Positions 57,400 to 64,000 of a stretch of 64,000 bases of DNA are shown here, in pieces. The stretch comes from Mesorhizobium sp. NFR06 (GTDB taxonomy: Bacteria > Pseudomonadota > Alphaproteobacteria > Rhizobiales > Rhizobiaceae). Below the pieces are notes generated by a model. The model saw nothing but the letters and a program-made list of their open reading frames with translations, had not been told where the DNA came from and did not search any database. A program made the translations under genes and the position numbers. How positions within the stretch are numbered: position 1 is the first letter of the stretch; each line of letters opens with the position of its first letter. The stretch is taken from NCBI RefSeq assembly GCF_900115245.1, contig NZ_FOVT01000003.1:186001-250000 (forward strand), read 5' to 3'.

Positions 57400-58728
57400 T
57401 CAATCGATCGACCTCAAAACATCCCGAACATGGTCGATCAGCTCGTTGATCTGGCCCTTGGTGATGATCAGCGGCGGCGACAGCGCGATGATGTCGCCGG
57501 TGGTGCGGATCAGCGCGCCGCGCTCGAACGCCTTCACGAAGGCCGAGAACGCCCGCTTGGTTGGGCTGCCGGCGATCGGCGCCAGCTCGATCGCGCCGAT
57601 CAGGCCGATGTTACGGATGTCGATGACGTGTGGCTCGCCCTTCAGCGAATGCAGCGCATCTTCCCAATAGGGCGCCAGTTCCTCGCCGCGCGTCAGCAGG
57701 CCCTCTTCCTTATAGGTGTCCAAGGTGCCCAGCGCGGCGGCGCAGGCGATCGGATTGCCCGAATAGGTGTAGCCGTGGAAGAACTCGATCATGTGCTCGG
57801 GGCCGGTCATGAAGGCGTCGTGGATTTCCTTCTTCACGAACACCGCGCCCATCGGGATGACGCCGTTGGAGACGCCCTTGGCTGTGGTCATGATGTCCGG
57901 CGTGACGCCGAAATAGTCCGCCGCGAACGCCGCGCCGAGGCGACCGAAACCGGTGATCACTTCATCGAAAATCAACAATATGCCGTGCTTGGTGCAGATT
58001 TCCCGAAGCTTCTGCAGATAGCCCTTCGGCGGCAGGATGACGCCGGTGGAGCCGGCGACCGGCTCGACGATGACGGCTGCGATGGTCGAGGCATCGTGCA
58101 GCGCGACGAGACGCTCGAGCTCATTCGCCAGTTCCGCGCCATGTTCCGGCACGCCCTTCGAGAAGGCGTTCTTTTCCGGCAGATGCGTATGCGGCAGGTG
58201 GTCAACGCCGCCGAGCAGCGTGCCGAACATCTTGCGGTTGCTGACGATGCCGCCGACCGAGATGCCGCCGAAATTGACGCCGTGATAGCCGCGCTCGCGG
58301 CCGATCAGGCGGGTGCGCGAGCCCTCGCCCCTGACACGATGATAGGCGATCGCCATCTTGAGCGCGGTGTCGACCGATTCCGAACCGGAATTGGTGAAGA
58401 AGACGTGGTCCATGCCCTTCGGCGCGATATCGACCAGGCGGTTCGCCAGCTCGAACACGATCGGGTGGCCCATCTGGAAGGCCGGCGCGTAGTCGAGCTC
58501 GGCCGCCTGATGCTGAATGGCTTCGGTGATCTTCGGCCGGCAGTGGCCGGCATTCACGCACCACAAGCCGGCGGTGCCGTCGAGCACCTTGCGGCCGTCG
58601 CTGGTCGTGTAGTGCATGTCCTTGGCGGACACGAACATGCGCGGCGCCTGCTTGAACTGGCGATTTGCCGTGAACGGCATCCAGAATGCGCTGAGATCGT
58701 TCGGCGTGACTTTCAGCCGGTTGGACAT
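57400..58728 (-). CDS. omega-amino acid (beta-alanine):pyruvate aminotransferase
   Basis: Class III PLP aminotransferase, 442 aa from ATG 58728. AFWMPFTANRQF, LDGTAGLWCVNAGHCRP, LDYAPAFQMGHP, FFTNSGSESVDTALK and RGYHGVNFGG closely follow the Pseudomonas omega-APT sequence as I remember it; PLP Lys284 is in TTAKGVSNG and DEVITG is at 255-260. It converts beta-alanine plus pyruvate to malonate semialdehyde plus alanine, the step after N-carbamoyl-beta-alanine hydrolysis. It lies between the two RutR-family genes and is convergent with the first. Confidence 0.92.
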   Translation of the reverse strand: MSNRLKVTPNDLSAFWMPFTANRQFKQAPRMFVSAKDMHYTTSDGRKVLDGTAGLWCVNAGHCRPKITEAIQHQAAELDYAPAFQMGHPIVFELANRLVDIAPKGMDHVFFTNSGSESVDTALKMAIAYHRVRGEGSRTRLIGRERGYHGVNFGGISVGGIVSNRKMFGTLLGGVDHLPHTHLPEKNAFSKGVPEHGAELANELERLVALHDASTIAAVIVEPVAGSTGVILPPKGYLQKLREICTKHGILLIFDEVITGFGRLGAAFAADYFGVTPDIMTTAKGVSNGVIPMGAVFVKKEIHDAFMTGPEHMIEFFHGYTYSGNPIACAAALGTLDTYKEEGLLTRGEELAPYWEDALHSLKGEPHVIDIRNIGLIGAIELAPIAGSPTKRAFSAFVKAFERGALIRTTGDIIALSPPLIITKGQINELIDHVRDVLRSID

Positions 58729-58805
58729 GACCAAGACTTCCCCTTGTAACCTGTTTCGGTGCGGCCAACGCTTGGTCTTCGCTGCGTTTTCGTGCTACGC
58801 AAAAT

Positions 58806-58823
58806 TTTGACCGGTTGGACAAA
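58806..58823. promoter_or_regulatory. candidate third RutR-like site, upstream of the aminotransferase
   Basis: TTTGACC-GGTT-GGACAAA is an 18-bp inverted repeat with one mismatched pair, fitting the RutR consensus apart from GGACAA in place of GGTCAA. It is 78 bases upstream of the aminotransferase start and 126 bases upstream of the second RutR-like gene. Confidence 0.6.
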
Positions 58824-58948
58824 CGTTAGCGCCGCCTGTCGGCGCTCAAGGGATTACTAGCGGAAATGCCGCATAGAAAGCGCGCTCCACAGCCCAAGGA
58901 AAAACTGGTCCAGACAATTGGTCCAGACAGTCGGCACGACCTGCAAGG

Positions 58949-59590
58949 ATGACGGACGCGATGGAAGGCTCCGCTCCCCGCCGCACCCGCATCCAGCAGG
59001 AAAAGCGCGAGCTCATCCTGGAAGCCGCCCTCGAAGTCTTCTCCACCAACGGTTTTCGCGGCTCGACCATCGACCAGATCGCCGAGGCCGCCGGCATGTC
59101 GAAGCCGAACCTCCTCTATTACTTCCGCCGCAAGGAAGACATTCACGAGACGTTGATGCAGCGGCTCCTGGACACCTGGCTGGCGCCGCTGCGCGAACTC
59201 GACGACATCGGCGATCCGTTGACGGAGCTCAGAAGCTACATCCGCAGGAAGCTTGAAATGGCGCGCGATTTCCCGCGCGAAAGCCGGCTGTTCGCCAATG
59301 AGATCCTGCAGGGCGCGCCGCGCATCAAGCCGATGTTGGAGGGCGAACTCAAATCGCTGGTCGACGAGAAGGCCGCCGTCATCAAGGGCTGGATGCGCGC
59401 CGGCAAGATCGCCCGCACCGATCCCTGGCACCTGATCTTCTCGATCTGGGCGACGACGCAGCATTACGCCGATTTCGACGTCCAGGTGCGCGCCGTGCTC
59501 GGCGAGGATCGCGGCGGCGATGGCCGCTTCGAGGACGCGGCACGGTTCCTGGAGCAGCTGTTCCTCGACGGGCTGAAGCCGAAGGGCTAA
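58949..59590 (+). CDS. RutR-family TetR regulator, copy 2
   Basis: 213 aa; ATG 58949 or 58961 could be the start. The helix-turn-helix region is RELILEAALEVFSTNGFRGSTIDQIAEAAGMSKPNLLYYFRRKEDIHETLM. The ligand domain has FANEILQGAPRIKPML and LIFSIWATTQHYADFD, the same RutR signature as the other copy, but the rest diverges, so they are old paralogues. It is divergent from the aminotransferase. It may respond to a different pathway compound (for instance thymine or beta-alanine). Confidence 0.92.
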   Translation: MTDAMEGSAPRRTRIQQEKRELILEAALEVFSTNGFRGSTIDQIAEAAGMSKPNLLYYFRRKEDIHETLMQRLLDTWLAPLRELDDIGDPLTELRSYIRRKLEMARDFPRESRLFANEILQGAPRIKPMLEGELKSLVDEKAAVIKGWMRAGKIARTDPWHLIFSIWATTQHYADFDVQVRAVLGEDRGGDGRFEDAARFLEQLFLDGLKPKG

Positions 59591-59667
59591 CGTCTCGTCA
59601 TGACGGATCAACGGGCTTGAGCACTTGCGAGCCGTTGGTTGTTGCGGCCCGTGGAGATTGACCGAAG

Positions 59668-59870
59668 CCTCTCAGCTTCGTCATCCACGGGCGGAGCAAG
59701 GAGCGTAGCGACGCAGCGCAGACCCGAGGATCCATTCCGTGACTTCAGCGCGCCGCTGCGGTGCAGAATTCTGCTCCGCTGCGCCCTTCGATCAAGGTAA
59801 CGGAATGGATCCTCGGGTCTCCGCGGCCGCTTCGCTCCCGCTCCGCCCGTGGATGACGAAGTTGAGAGGT
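59668..59870. repeat. dispersed palindromic repeat, family E
   Basis: About 200 bp between the RutR-like and XRE genes. Outer arms CTTCGTCATCCACGGGCGG and CCGCCCGTGGATGACGAAG are perfect inverted copies; inner arms GAGGATCCATTCCGT and ACGGAATGGATCCTC repeat the pattern. Long hairpin potential and no coding content. It shares CGTCATCC and GGGCGGAGC words with family D at 51886-52000. It fills the otherwise empty 59591-59885 interval. Confidence 0.85.
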
Positions 59871-59885
59871 TGCCGCCGCCCAACT

Positions 59886-60758
59886 TCAGGCGCTGCGCTT
59901 CTCAGCAGGCTGCGCCTCCAGCAGCTTCTTGAGCTTGGCAACCGAGTTGTGCTCGGCGAGCGGCGTGTAGACGATCAATCGCATATCCGAACCGTCGTCG
60001 ATCGACAGGCTCATATGCTCGAACGTCATCGCACCGGCGATCGGGTGGCGCAGATGCTTCAGGCCGGATAGGCGATGCACCACATCGCGCTGTGGCCACC
60101 ATTCACGGAACTCGGGACTTGAGCGCATCATCAGCGCGATCAGCCGCTCGAAATCCGGATCGCCGACATATTTCGCGCTCTCGGCGCGGAACGCGGCAAG
60201 GGTTGCGCGCGCCAGTTGTTCCCAGTCGACCAGCAGGTGGCGCCATTGCGGATCGGTGAACAGGCCATGGATGATGTTGCGGGCGTCGCCTTCCAGCAAG
60301 CCGTAGTCGCCAAAAATGGCAACGGCCGCGTCATTCCACGCCAGCACGTCCCAGCGCGGGCCGACGACATAGGCGGGTTGCAGGACCAGACTCTGCAACA
60401 TGTGCAGCAGCGGCCCCTCGACCTTCGCCTGCACGATGCGACGCCGCTCCGGCTGCTGGCGGCCGGCGAGCGTGAACAGATGCCGCCGCTCGGCCGTGTC
60501 GAGCCGCAGCGCCTCGCATAGTGCGGTCAGCACCTCGACCGAGGGCCGCACGTCCCTGCCCTGCTCCAGCCAGGTATACCAGGTCGTGCCGACCCCGGCG
60601 ATCATCGCCACTTCCTCGCGCCTTAGCCCGGGCGTGCGTCGCCGCTGCCCGGCGGCGATGCCGGTATCCGACGGCGAGAGCCTCTCGCGGCGCGAGCGCA
60701 GGAACGCGCCGAGCTCGCGGCGGCGATGATCTTCAGGGGAATGGGAAACGGCTTCCAT
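59886..60758 (-). CDS. XRE-family regulator with MmyB-like ligand domain
   Basis: 290 aa from ATG 60758. The N-terminal helix-turn-helix (about 14-85) has RRRTPGLRREEVAMIAGVGTTWYTWLEQGRDVRPS, and residues about 105-270 match the MmyB-like PAS-type domain (VVGPRWDVLAWNDAA, FGDY, DPDFERLIALM). Such proteins often regulate a divergent SDR gene; here two SDRs start 104 bases away. The likely ligand is a fatty acid or other small hydrophobic compound, by analogy only. Confidence 0.9.
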   Translation of the reverse strand: MEAVSHSPEDHRRRELGAFLRSRRERLSPSDTGIAAGQRRRTPGLRREEVAMIAGVGTTWYTWLEQGRDVRPSVEVLTALCEALRLDTAERRHLFTLAGRQQPERRRIVQAKVEGPLLHMLQSLVLQPAYVVGPRWDVLAWNDAAVAIFGDYGLLEGDARNIIHGLFTDPQWRHLLVDWEQLARATLAAFRAESAKYVGDPDFERLIALMMRSSPEFREWWPQRDVVHRLSGLKHLRHPIAGAMTFEHMSLSIDDGSDMRLIVYTPLAEHNSVAKLKKLLEAQPAEKRSA

Positions 60759-60861
60759 GAGCTTATTATAGCAGTACCGATACCAGGATAAAGTTTGAAC
60801 TGTTTGAGATGCGCCTGGTGTCCCATCTTTGCGTTCAGAGCAGCGTAAGGAGGCTCTGAAC

Positions 60862-61707
60862 ATGGAACTCAAGGACAAGACGATTCTCATCACCGGCTCG
60901 ACCGACGGGGTCGGTCGCGTGGTCGCCGAAAGGCTGGGCGCCGCCGGCGCCCGCGTGCTGCTGCATGGCCGCGATGAAGGCCGCGGCAAGGCGACCGTAG
61001 CTGCCATAGAGGCAAAAGGTGGCAAGGCGGAATTTCTCGCCGCCGACCTCGCTTCGCTTGCCGAAGTGCGCCGCCTCGCCGAAGCCGTTCGCAAAAGGAC
61101 AGATCGGCTCGATATCCTGATCAACAATGCCGGCGTCGGCACAGGCGGCCAGGGCGCCAAACGGCAGGTCAGCGCCGACGGATATGAACTGCGCTTCGCC
61201 GTCAACTATCTCGCTGGTTTCCTGCTGACATCGGAACTCTTGCCGCTGCTCAAGGCAAGCACACCGGCGCGCATCGTCAATGTCGCTTCGGCCGGCCAGC
61301 AGGCGATCGATTTCGACGACGTCATGCTGACGCAAGGCTATAGCGGCGTGCGCGCCTACTGCCAGAGCAAACTGGCGCAGATCCTGTTCACCGTCGACCT
61401 GGCGGAACAGCTCGAAGGCACCGGCGTCACCGTCAATGCCTTGCATCCGGCCAGCTACATGGACACGACCATGGTCCGCCAGGCGGGCATCACGCCGTGG
61501 AGTTCGGTCGAGACCGGCGCCGACGCCATCCTCAACCTGGCGACCTCGCCGGCGCTCGAAGGACGCAGCGGCCGCTATTTCGACGGCCAACGGGAATCGC
61601 GCGCCGACGCCCAGGCCTATGACCAAAAATCGCGTCGCCGGTTGCGCGCGCTTAGCTTCGACCTGACTGGGCGCCTATCTTCAAAGTCCAAGGAACAGCA
61701 ATCATGA
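60862..61707 (+). CDS. short-chain dehydrogenase/reductase, copy 1 of a coupled pair
   Basis: 281 aa from ATG 60862 with a strong RBS (TAAGGAGG). The cofactor loop is TGSTDGVG; DILINNAGVG, VASAGQQAIDFDDVMLT and YCQSKLAQ (YxxxK) follow. The overall pattern resembles retinol-dehydrogenase/WW-oxidoreductase-like SDRs, an NADP group. It overlaps the second SDR by 4 bases (ATGA) and is divergent from the XRE gene. Confidence 0.9.
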   Translation: MELKDKTILITGSTDGVGRVVAERLGAAGARVLLHGRDEGRGKATVAAIEAKGGKAEFLAADLASLAEVRRLAEAVRKRTDRLDILINNAGVGTGGQGAKRQVSADGYELRFAVNYLAGFLLTSELLPLLKASTPARIVNVASAGQQAIDFDDVMLTQGYSGVRAYCQSKLAQILFTVDLAEQLEGTGVTVNALHPASYMDTTMVRQAGITPWSSVETGADAILNLATSPALEGRSGRYFDGQRESRADAQAYDQKSRRRLRALSFDLTGRLSSKSKEQQS

Positions 61708-62426
61708 GCGAGACCATCGAACATTGCGTGATCATCGGCGGCTCGTCCGGCATCGGCCTCGCCACGGCCAAGCGGCTGGTCAGCCCTGCGATGAAAGTGA
61801 CGATCACCGGCCGCGACGAGGAGAAGCTCAAGGGAGCCTGGAAGGCCCTTGGCGGCGCCGTCGGCAAGGCCGCTTTCGATGCAAGCAGGCCAGACGAGGT
61901 CCGGCGCTTCTTCGACGGCCTCGGACCGTTCGATCATCTCGTTCTCGCCGCCAGCGGCGGCAAGGGGCTCGGGCCGTTCGCGACGCTCGACCTCGCCGAT
62001 ATCGGCAGCGGCGTCGATGAGAAGATCAGGCCGCAGCTGGCTTGCCTGCAGGCTGCCCTGCCCATCTTGAACAAGACAGGCTCGGTTACTTTCATCTCGG
62101 CTGTCTCGGCGCAGCTCGCGGCGCCCGGGGTCGCCGGCATCGGAGCCATCAACGGCATGTTGCTCACCGTGGCGCCGATCCTTGCGGTCGAGCTGAAGCC
62201 GCTACGCGTCAATGTCGTGGCGCCCGGCGTCATCGACACGCCATGGTGGGATTTCCTGGCGGACGACCAGCGTCAGGCGGTGTTTGCCGAGTATGCCGGC
62301 AAGACGCCGGTCGGCCGCATCGGCCGCGCCGAGGACGTCGCCGACGCGATAGCCTTCCTGGTCTCCAACGGCTTCATGACCGGCCAGGTGCTGACCTGCG
62401 ACGGCGGCCTGCGCTTTGCGGCGTGA
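61704..62426 (+). CDS. short-chain dehydrogenase/reductase, copy 2 of a coupled pair
   Basis: 240 aa. The cofactor loop is IIGGSSGIGLA, NAG-equivalent LAASGG replaces the usual NNAG, and the C-terminus is FMTGQVLTCDGGLRFA. The catalytic Tyr of the classical YxxxK motif is not visible: the Ser of TFISAVSA is present, but the region after it reads VAGIGAINGML, with Gly-Ile-Gly where YxxxK is expected. Either the motif is altered or the protein has a non-classical role. Coupled to the preceding SDR. Confidence 0.87.
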   Translation: MSETIEHCVIIGGSSGIGLATAKRLVSPAMKVTITGRDEEKLKGAWKALGGAVGKAAFDASRPDEVRRFFDGLGPFDHLVLAASGGKGLGPFATLDLADIGSGVDEKIRPQLACLQAALPILNKTGSVTFISAVSAQLAAPGVAGIGAINGMLLTVAPILAVELKPLRVNVVAPGVIDTPWWDFLADDQRQAVFAEYAGKTPVGRIGRAEDVADAIAFLVSNGFMTGQVLTCDGGLRFAA

Positions 62427-62439
62427 CGGACGCGCCATG

Positions 62440-62461
62440 GCGGCTGCTTTGCGGCAGCCGC
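62440..62461. terminator. short hairpin between convergent SDR and DoxX genes
   Basis: GCGGCTGC pairs with the GCAGCCGC that ends at 62461, giving an 8-bp stem with a 6-base loop. It lies 13 bases past the SDR stop and touches the DoxX stop codon. Weak candidate terminator. Confidence 0.35.
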
Positions 62462-62838
62462 TACGCCGCTTGCGCGATCAGCGCCATGAACCCGCCAGCC
62501 AAGGCGACATTACCGACGAAGCCGTTGATGCGAGAGGCTCGATCCGGGCCCTGGTGGTTCCAGAAATTGTGGAACATCGGCGTCGCCGCGATCAGGAACA
62601 GGATCAGGCAGGCCGCCGCCAGTGCGGTCCATATGCCAGCGATCACCAGCGAGCCCGCTACGACTTGCAAAACGATGCCCAGTGATAGAACCAGCCTCGC
62701 CTGCGGCACGCCACGCGCGGTCATCAATGAGGCGACCAGGTTTCTGTTTTGAATGTTGCGCAGGCCGGCGAAGACGAAAGCGCCGCCGAGCAGCAGGCGA
62801 GCGGCCAACAGGATCTCGTTTTGAAAACTCTCAAACAT
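62461..62838 (-). CDS. DoxX-family membrane protein
   Basis: 125-aa membrane protein with four hydrophobic segments. LLAARLLLGGAFVFAGLRNI (about 9-28) is the DoxX opening; LGIVLQVVAGSLVIAGIWTALAAACLILFLI covers the middle helices and MFHNFWNHQGPDRASRINGFVGNVALAGGF is the typical last part. DoxX-like proteins are often linked to redox balance or thiosulfate and catechol metabolism. It follows the AhpD-like gene by 62 bases and is probably in the Rrf2-controlled unit. Confidence 0.9.
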   Translation of the reverse strand: MFESFQNEILLAARLLLGGAFVFAGLRNIQNRNLVASLMTARGVPQARLVLSLGIVLQVVAGSLVIAGIWTALAAACLILFLIAATPMFHNFWNHQGPDRASRINGFVGNVALAGGFMALIAQAA

Positions 62839-62900
62839 GTCGTTGATCTCGCGAACGAAAACGCGCGGGCCTGCAACAGGCCCGCGCGTCGGCAAAACGC

Positions 62901-63359
62901 TCAGGCAGCCTTGGCGGCCGGCATCGGATGGATGGCATGGAAGGACACGCAGAGCCGGTTCCAAGTGTTGATCATGCCGATCACCACCGTCAACTTGACC
63001 AGCTCCTCCTCCGAGAAATGCTCGAGCGTGCTCGCGTAGAGATCGTCCGGAACGCCGTTGTCGGAGATGTTCGTCACCTTCTCGGTCCAGGCGAGCGCGG
63101 CGCGCTCGCGCTCGGAAAACAGCGGCGATTCCTTCCAGGCAGCGACGAGATAGAGCCGGGTCTCGGTCTCGCCGTCGCGCCGCGCCTCGCGGCTGTGCAT
63201 CTCGACGCAATAAGAGCAGCCATTGATCTGCGAGGCCCGGAGCTTGACGAGGTGCATCAGGCCTACCTCGAGCCCGCACTCCTCGACCGCCGAGTTGAGC
63301 GCCGATACCGCCTTCATGATTTGCGGCGCCTTGGCGAAAAATTGCAGCCTCTGTTTCAT
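62901..63359 (-). CDS. carboxymuconolactone decarboxylase-family protein (AhpD-like)
   Basis: 152 aa. LRASQINGCSYCVEMHSREAR (about 41-61) holds the AhpD core CxxC plus His, the disulfide/peroxidase-reductase active site. WTEKVTNISDNGVPDDLYASTLEHFSEEELVKLT matches the later family helices. Such proteins are often alkylhydroperoxidase-like. It sits between an Rrf2 regulator and DoxX, which points to a redox or electrophile stress unit. Confidence 0.92.
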   Translation of the reverse strand: MKQRLQFFAKAPQIMKAVSALNSAVEECGLEVGLMHLVKLRASQINGCSYCVEMHSREARRDGETETRLYLVAAWKESPLFSERERAALAWTEKVTNISDNGVPDDLYASTLEHFSEEELVKLTVVIGMINTWNRLCVSFHAIHPMPAAKAA

Positions 63360-63389
63360 TGTTTTTGCCTTTCACATCTGTTTGGCGGG

Positions 63390-63908
63390 TTAAATCCGTT
63401 TGGTTGAACCGGTTTTCTGCGGCCGCTGGTGCTGTGCGACAAAAGCGCAACTCGCGGCAAACGAGCGTGGATCGCCCTCCGCCGCGTAATTCGCCACGAT
63501 GTCGGACAGTCTTGTTTCGGCGAGCGCCGCCCGGTAGGCGCGCTCGGCCTTCAGCATCGCGGCATTGATGCCGCACGGTTTGACATAGGCCGAGGCATCG
63601 ATCTTGACCGGGCCGTTGCGGCGGATTTCGCCGCAGCGGAACGCAGGCTCGGGCCCTTCGACGGCCAGCACGATATCGAGCAGCGTGATGCGTTCGGCAG
63701 GCCGCGCCAGCCTGTAGCCACCCGCCGGGCCCGGCACCGATTCCAGGATACGCGCCGCCGTCAGCATATTGAGATGCTTCAGGAGATAGCTCGGCGACAG
63801 GCCAAAGCACTCCGCCAAGGCAGCCCCCGGCATGGTGCTGTTGCCGTCCACGCTTGCGAGCGTAGCCGCGCAGTGAATGGCTGCCTCGACGCCTTCACCC
63901 AGTTTCAC
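63390..63908 (-). CDS. Rrf2-family transcriptional regulator
   Basis: 172 aa from GTG 63908. The winged helix covers about 1-75: EAAIHCAATLASV, LAECFGLSPSYLLKHLNMLTAARILESVPGPAGGYRLARP. Two Cys (FRCGE and KPCGI) follow, at positions that resemble the cluster or thiol-sensing Cys of Rrf2 proteins; a third Cys (SCAF) is near residue 152. It may sense redox state through an Fe-S cluster or thiols. It heads the AhpD-like/DoxX operon, with two palindromes just upstream. Confidence 0.9.
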   Translation of the reverse strand: MKLGEGVEAAIHCAATLASVDGNSTMPGAALAECFGLSPSYLLKHLNMLTAARILESVPGPAGGYRLARPAERITLLDIVLAVEGPEPAFRCGEIRRNGPVKIDASAYVKPCGINAAMLKAERAYRAALAETRLSDIVANYAAEGDPRSFAASCAFVAQHQRPQKTGSTKRI

Positions 63909-63914
63909 GGTGCT

Positions 63915-63951
63915 GATATCCTATTCATGGATATCTTTTATCATGGATAAA
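63915..63951. promoter_or_regulatory. two palindromic operators upstream of the Rrf2 gene
   Basis: GATATCC-TATTCAT-GGATATC (63915-63935, 7-7-7) and TTTATC-ATG-GATAAA (63937-63951, 6-3-6) stand directly next to each other, starting 7 bases upstream of the GTG. Both are perfect inverted repeats with a shared GGATA word. They probably mediate autoregulation. Confidence 0.7.
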
Positions 63952-64000
63952 TTTTATCTGCAATAAGAAAATGGAGTGTCCTCTGCTTTCGAAACGACAA
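63952..64000. other. right-hand edge without an assignable gene
   Basis: AT-rich to mixed sequence. ATGGAGTGTCC at about 63971 on the plus strand could begin a gene that continues past the window. There is not enough sequence to judge. Confidence 0.2.

Noticed and set aside
62461..63810. One 449-codon minus-strand open frame spanning DoxX, AhpD-like and part of Rrf2
   Set aside because: Only the DoxX part is in the real frame; the rest is read through two other genes in the wrong frame.

Overview
This window is a GC-rich chromosomal segment that looks like the genus Mesorhizobium or a close relative (Alphaproteobacteria, Hyphomicrobiales). The evidence is the gene content (a dcw cluster running mraZ to murC, btaAB betaine-lipid genes, RutR-like regulators), an alphaproteobacterial-type RNase P RNA, and several dispersed palindromic repeat families that I recall as typical of Mesorhizobium intergenic DNA. 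I see no insertion sequence, phage gene, CRISPR array, tRNA or rRNA. The segment reads as ordinary core and accessory chromosome, not as an island.

Layout. 1-11868 (minus strand): division and cell-wall operon mraZ-rsmH-ftsL-ftsI-murE-murF-mraY-murD-ftsW-murG-murC (murC cut by the left edge). It is tightly coupled, with 4-base overlaps at most junctions. Its probable promoter at 12046-12074 lies inside four 10-bp-spaced MraZ-type repeats. 12265-16836: a PLP-dependent Cys/Met-family enzyme, rnpB, a lytic transglycosylase, an amidase, a TerB-DnaJ protein and a small lipoprotein. 17012-22727: a fused 5-oxoprolinase/hydantoinase and the btaAB operon behind a three-repeat Pho box. 22733-26551: a serine hydrolase, a GH25 lysozyme lipoprotein and an MltB-type transglycosylase. 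26652-30770: a LysR/SDR divergent pair, a group IV decarboxylase and an EamA transporter.

30963-47934: a 28-residue membrane miniprotein, metF with an ArsR-methyltransferase fusion regulator, trmO with a DUF2293 gene, a class IV aminotransferase, an SDR, a TetR/MOSC pair facing a tautomerase-like gene, an ICMT-like methyltransferase, a FabH-like synthase, tam, ettA, a decayed GGDEF fragment, a secreted RNase T2, a lipase-like hydrolase and a CaiB/ThDP-enzyme operon.

48166-59590: after a CHRD protein, this is the most coherent accessory system. It has a complete ABC importer (ATPase, two permeases, NMT1/THI5-like binding protein), dihydropyrimidinase, N-carbamoyl-beta-alanine amidohydrolase, beta-alanine:pyruvate aminotransferase and two RutR-family regulators. 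RutR-like palindromes lie in front of the catabolic genes. Together they describe import and reductive degradation of pyrimidines (or related hydantoins and ureides) to malonate semialdehyde. The first enzyme, dihydropyrimidine dehydrogenase, is not in the window.

59886-64000: an XRE regulator divergent from two coupled SDRs, then an Rrf2 regulator with two palindromic operators in front of an AhpD-like carboxymuconolactone-decarboxylase-family protein and a DoxX membrane protein. All calls come from reading the sequence; no database search was run.
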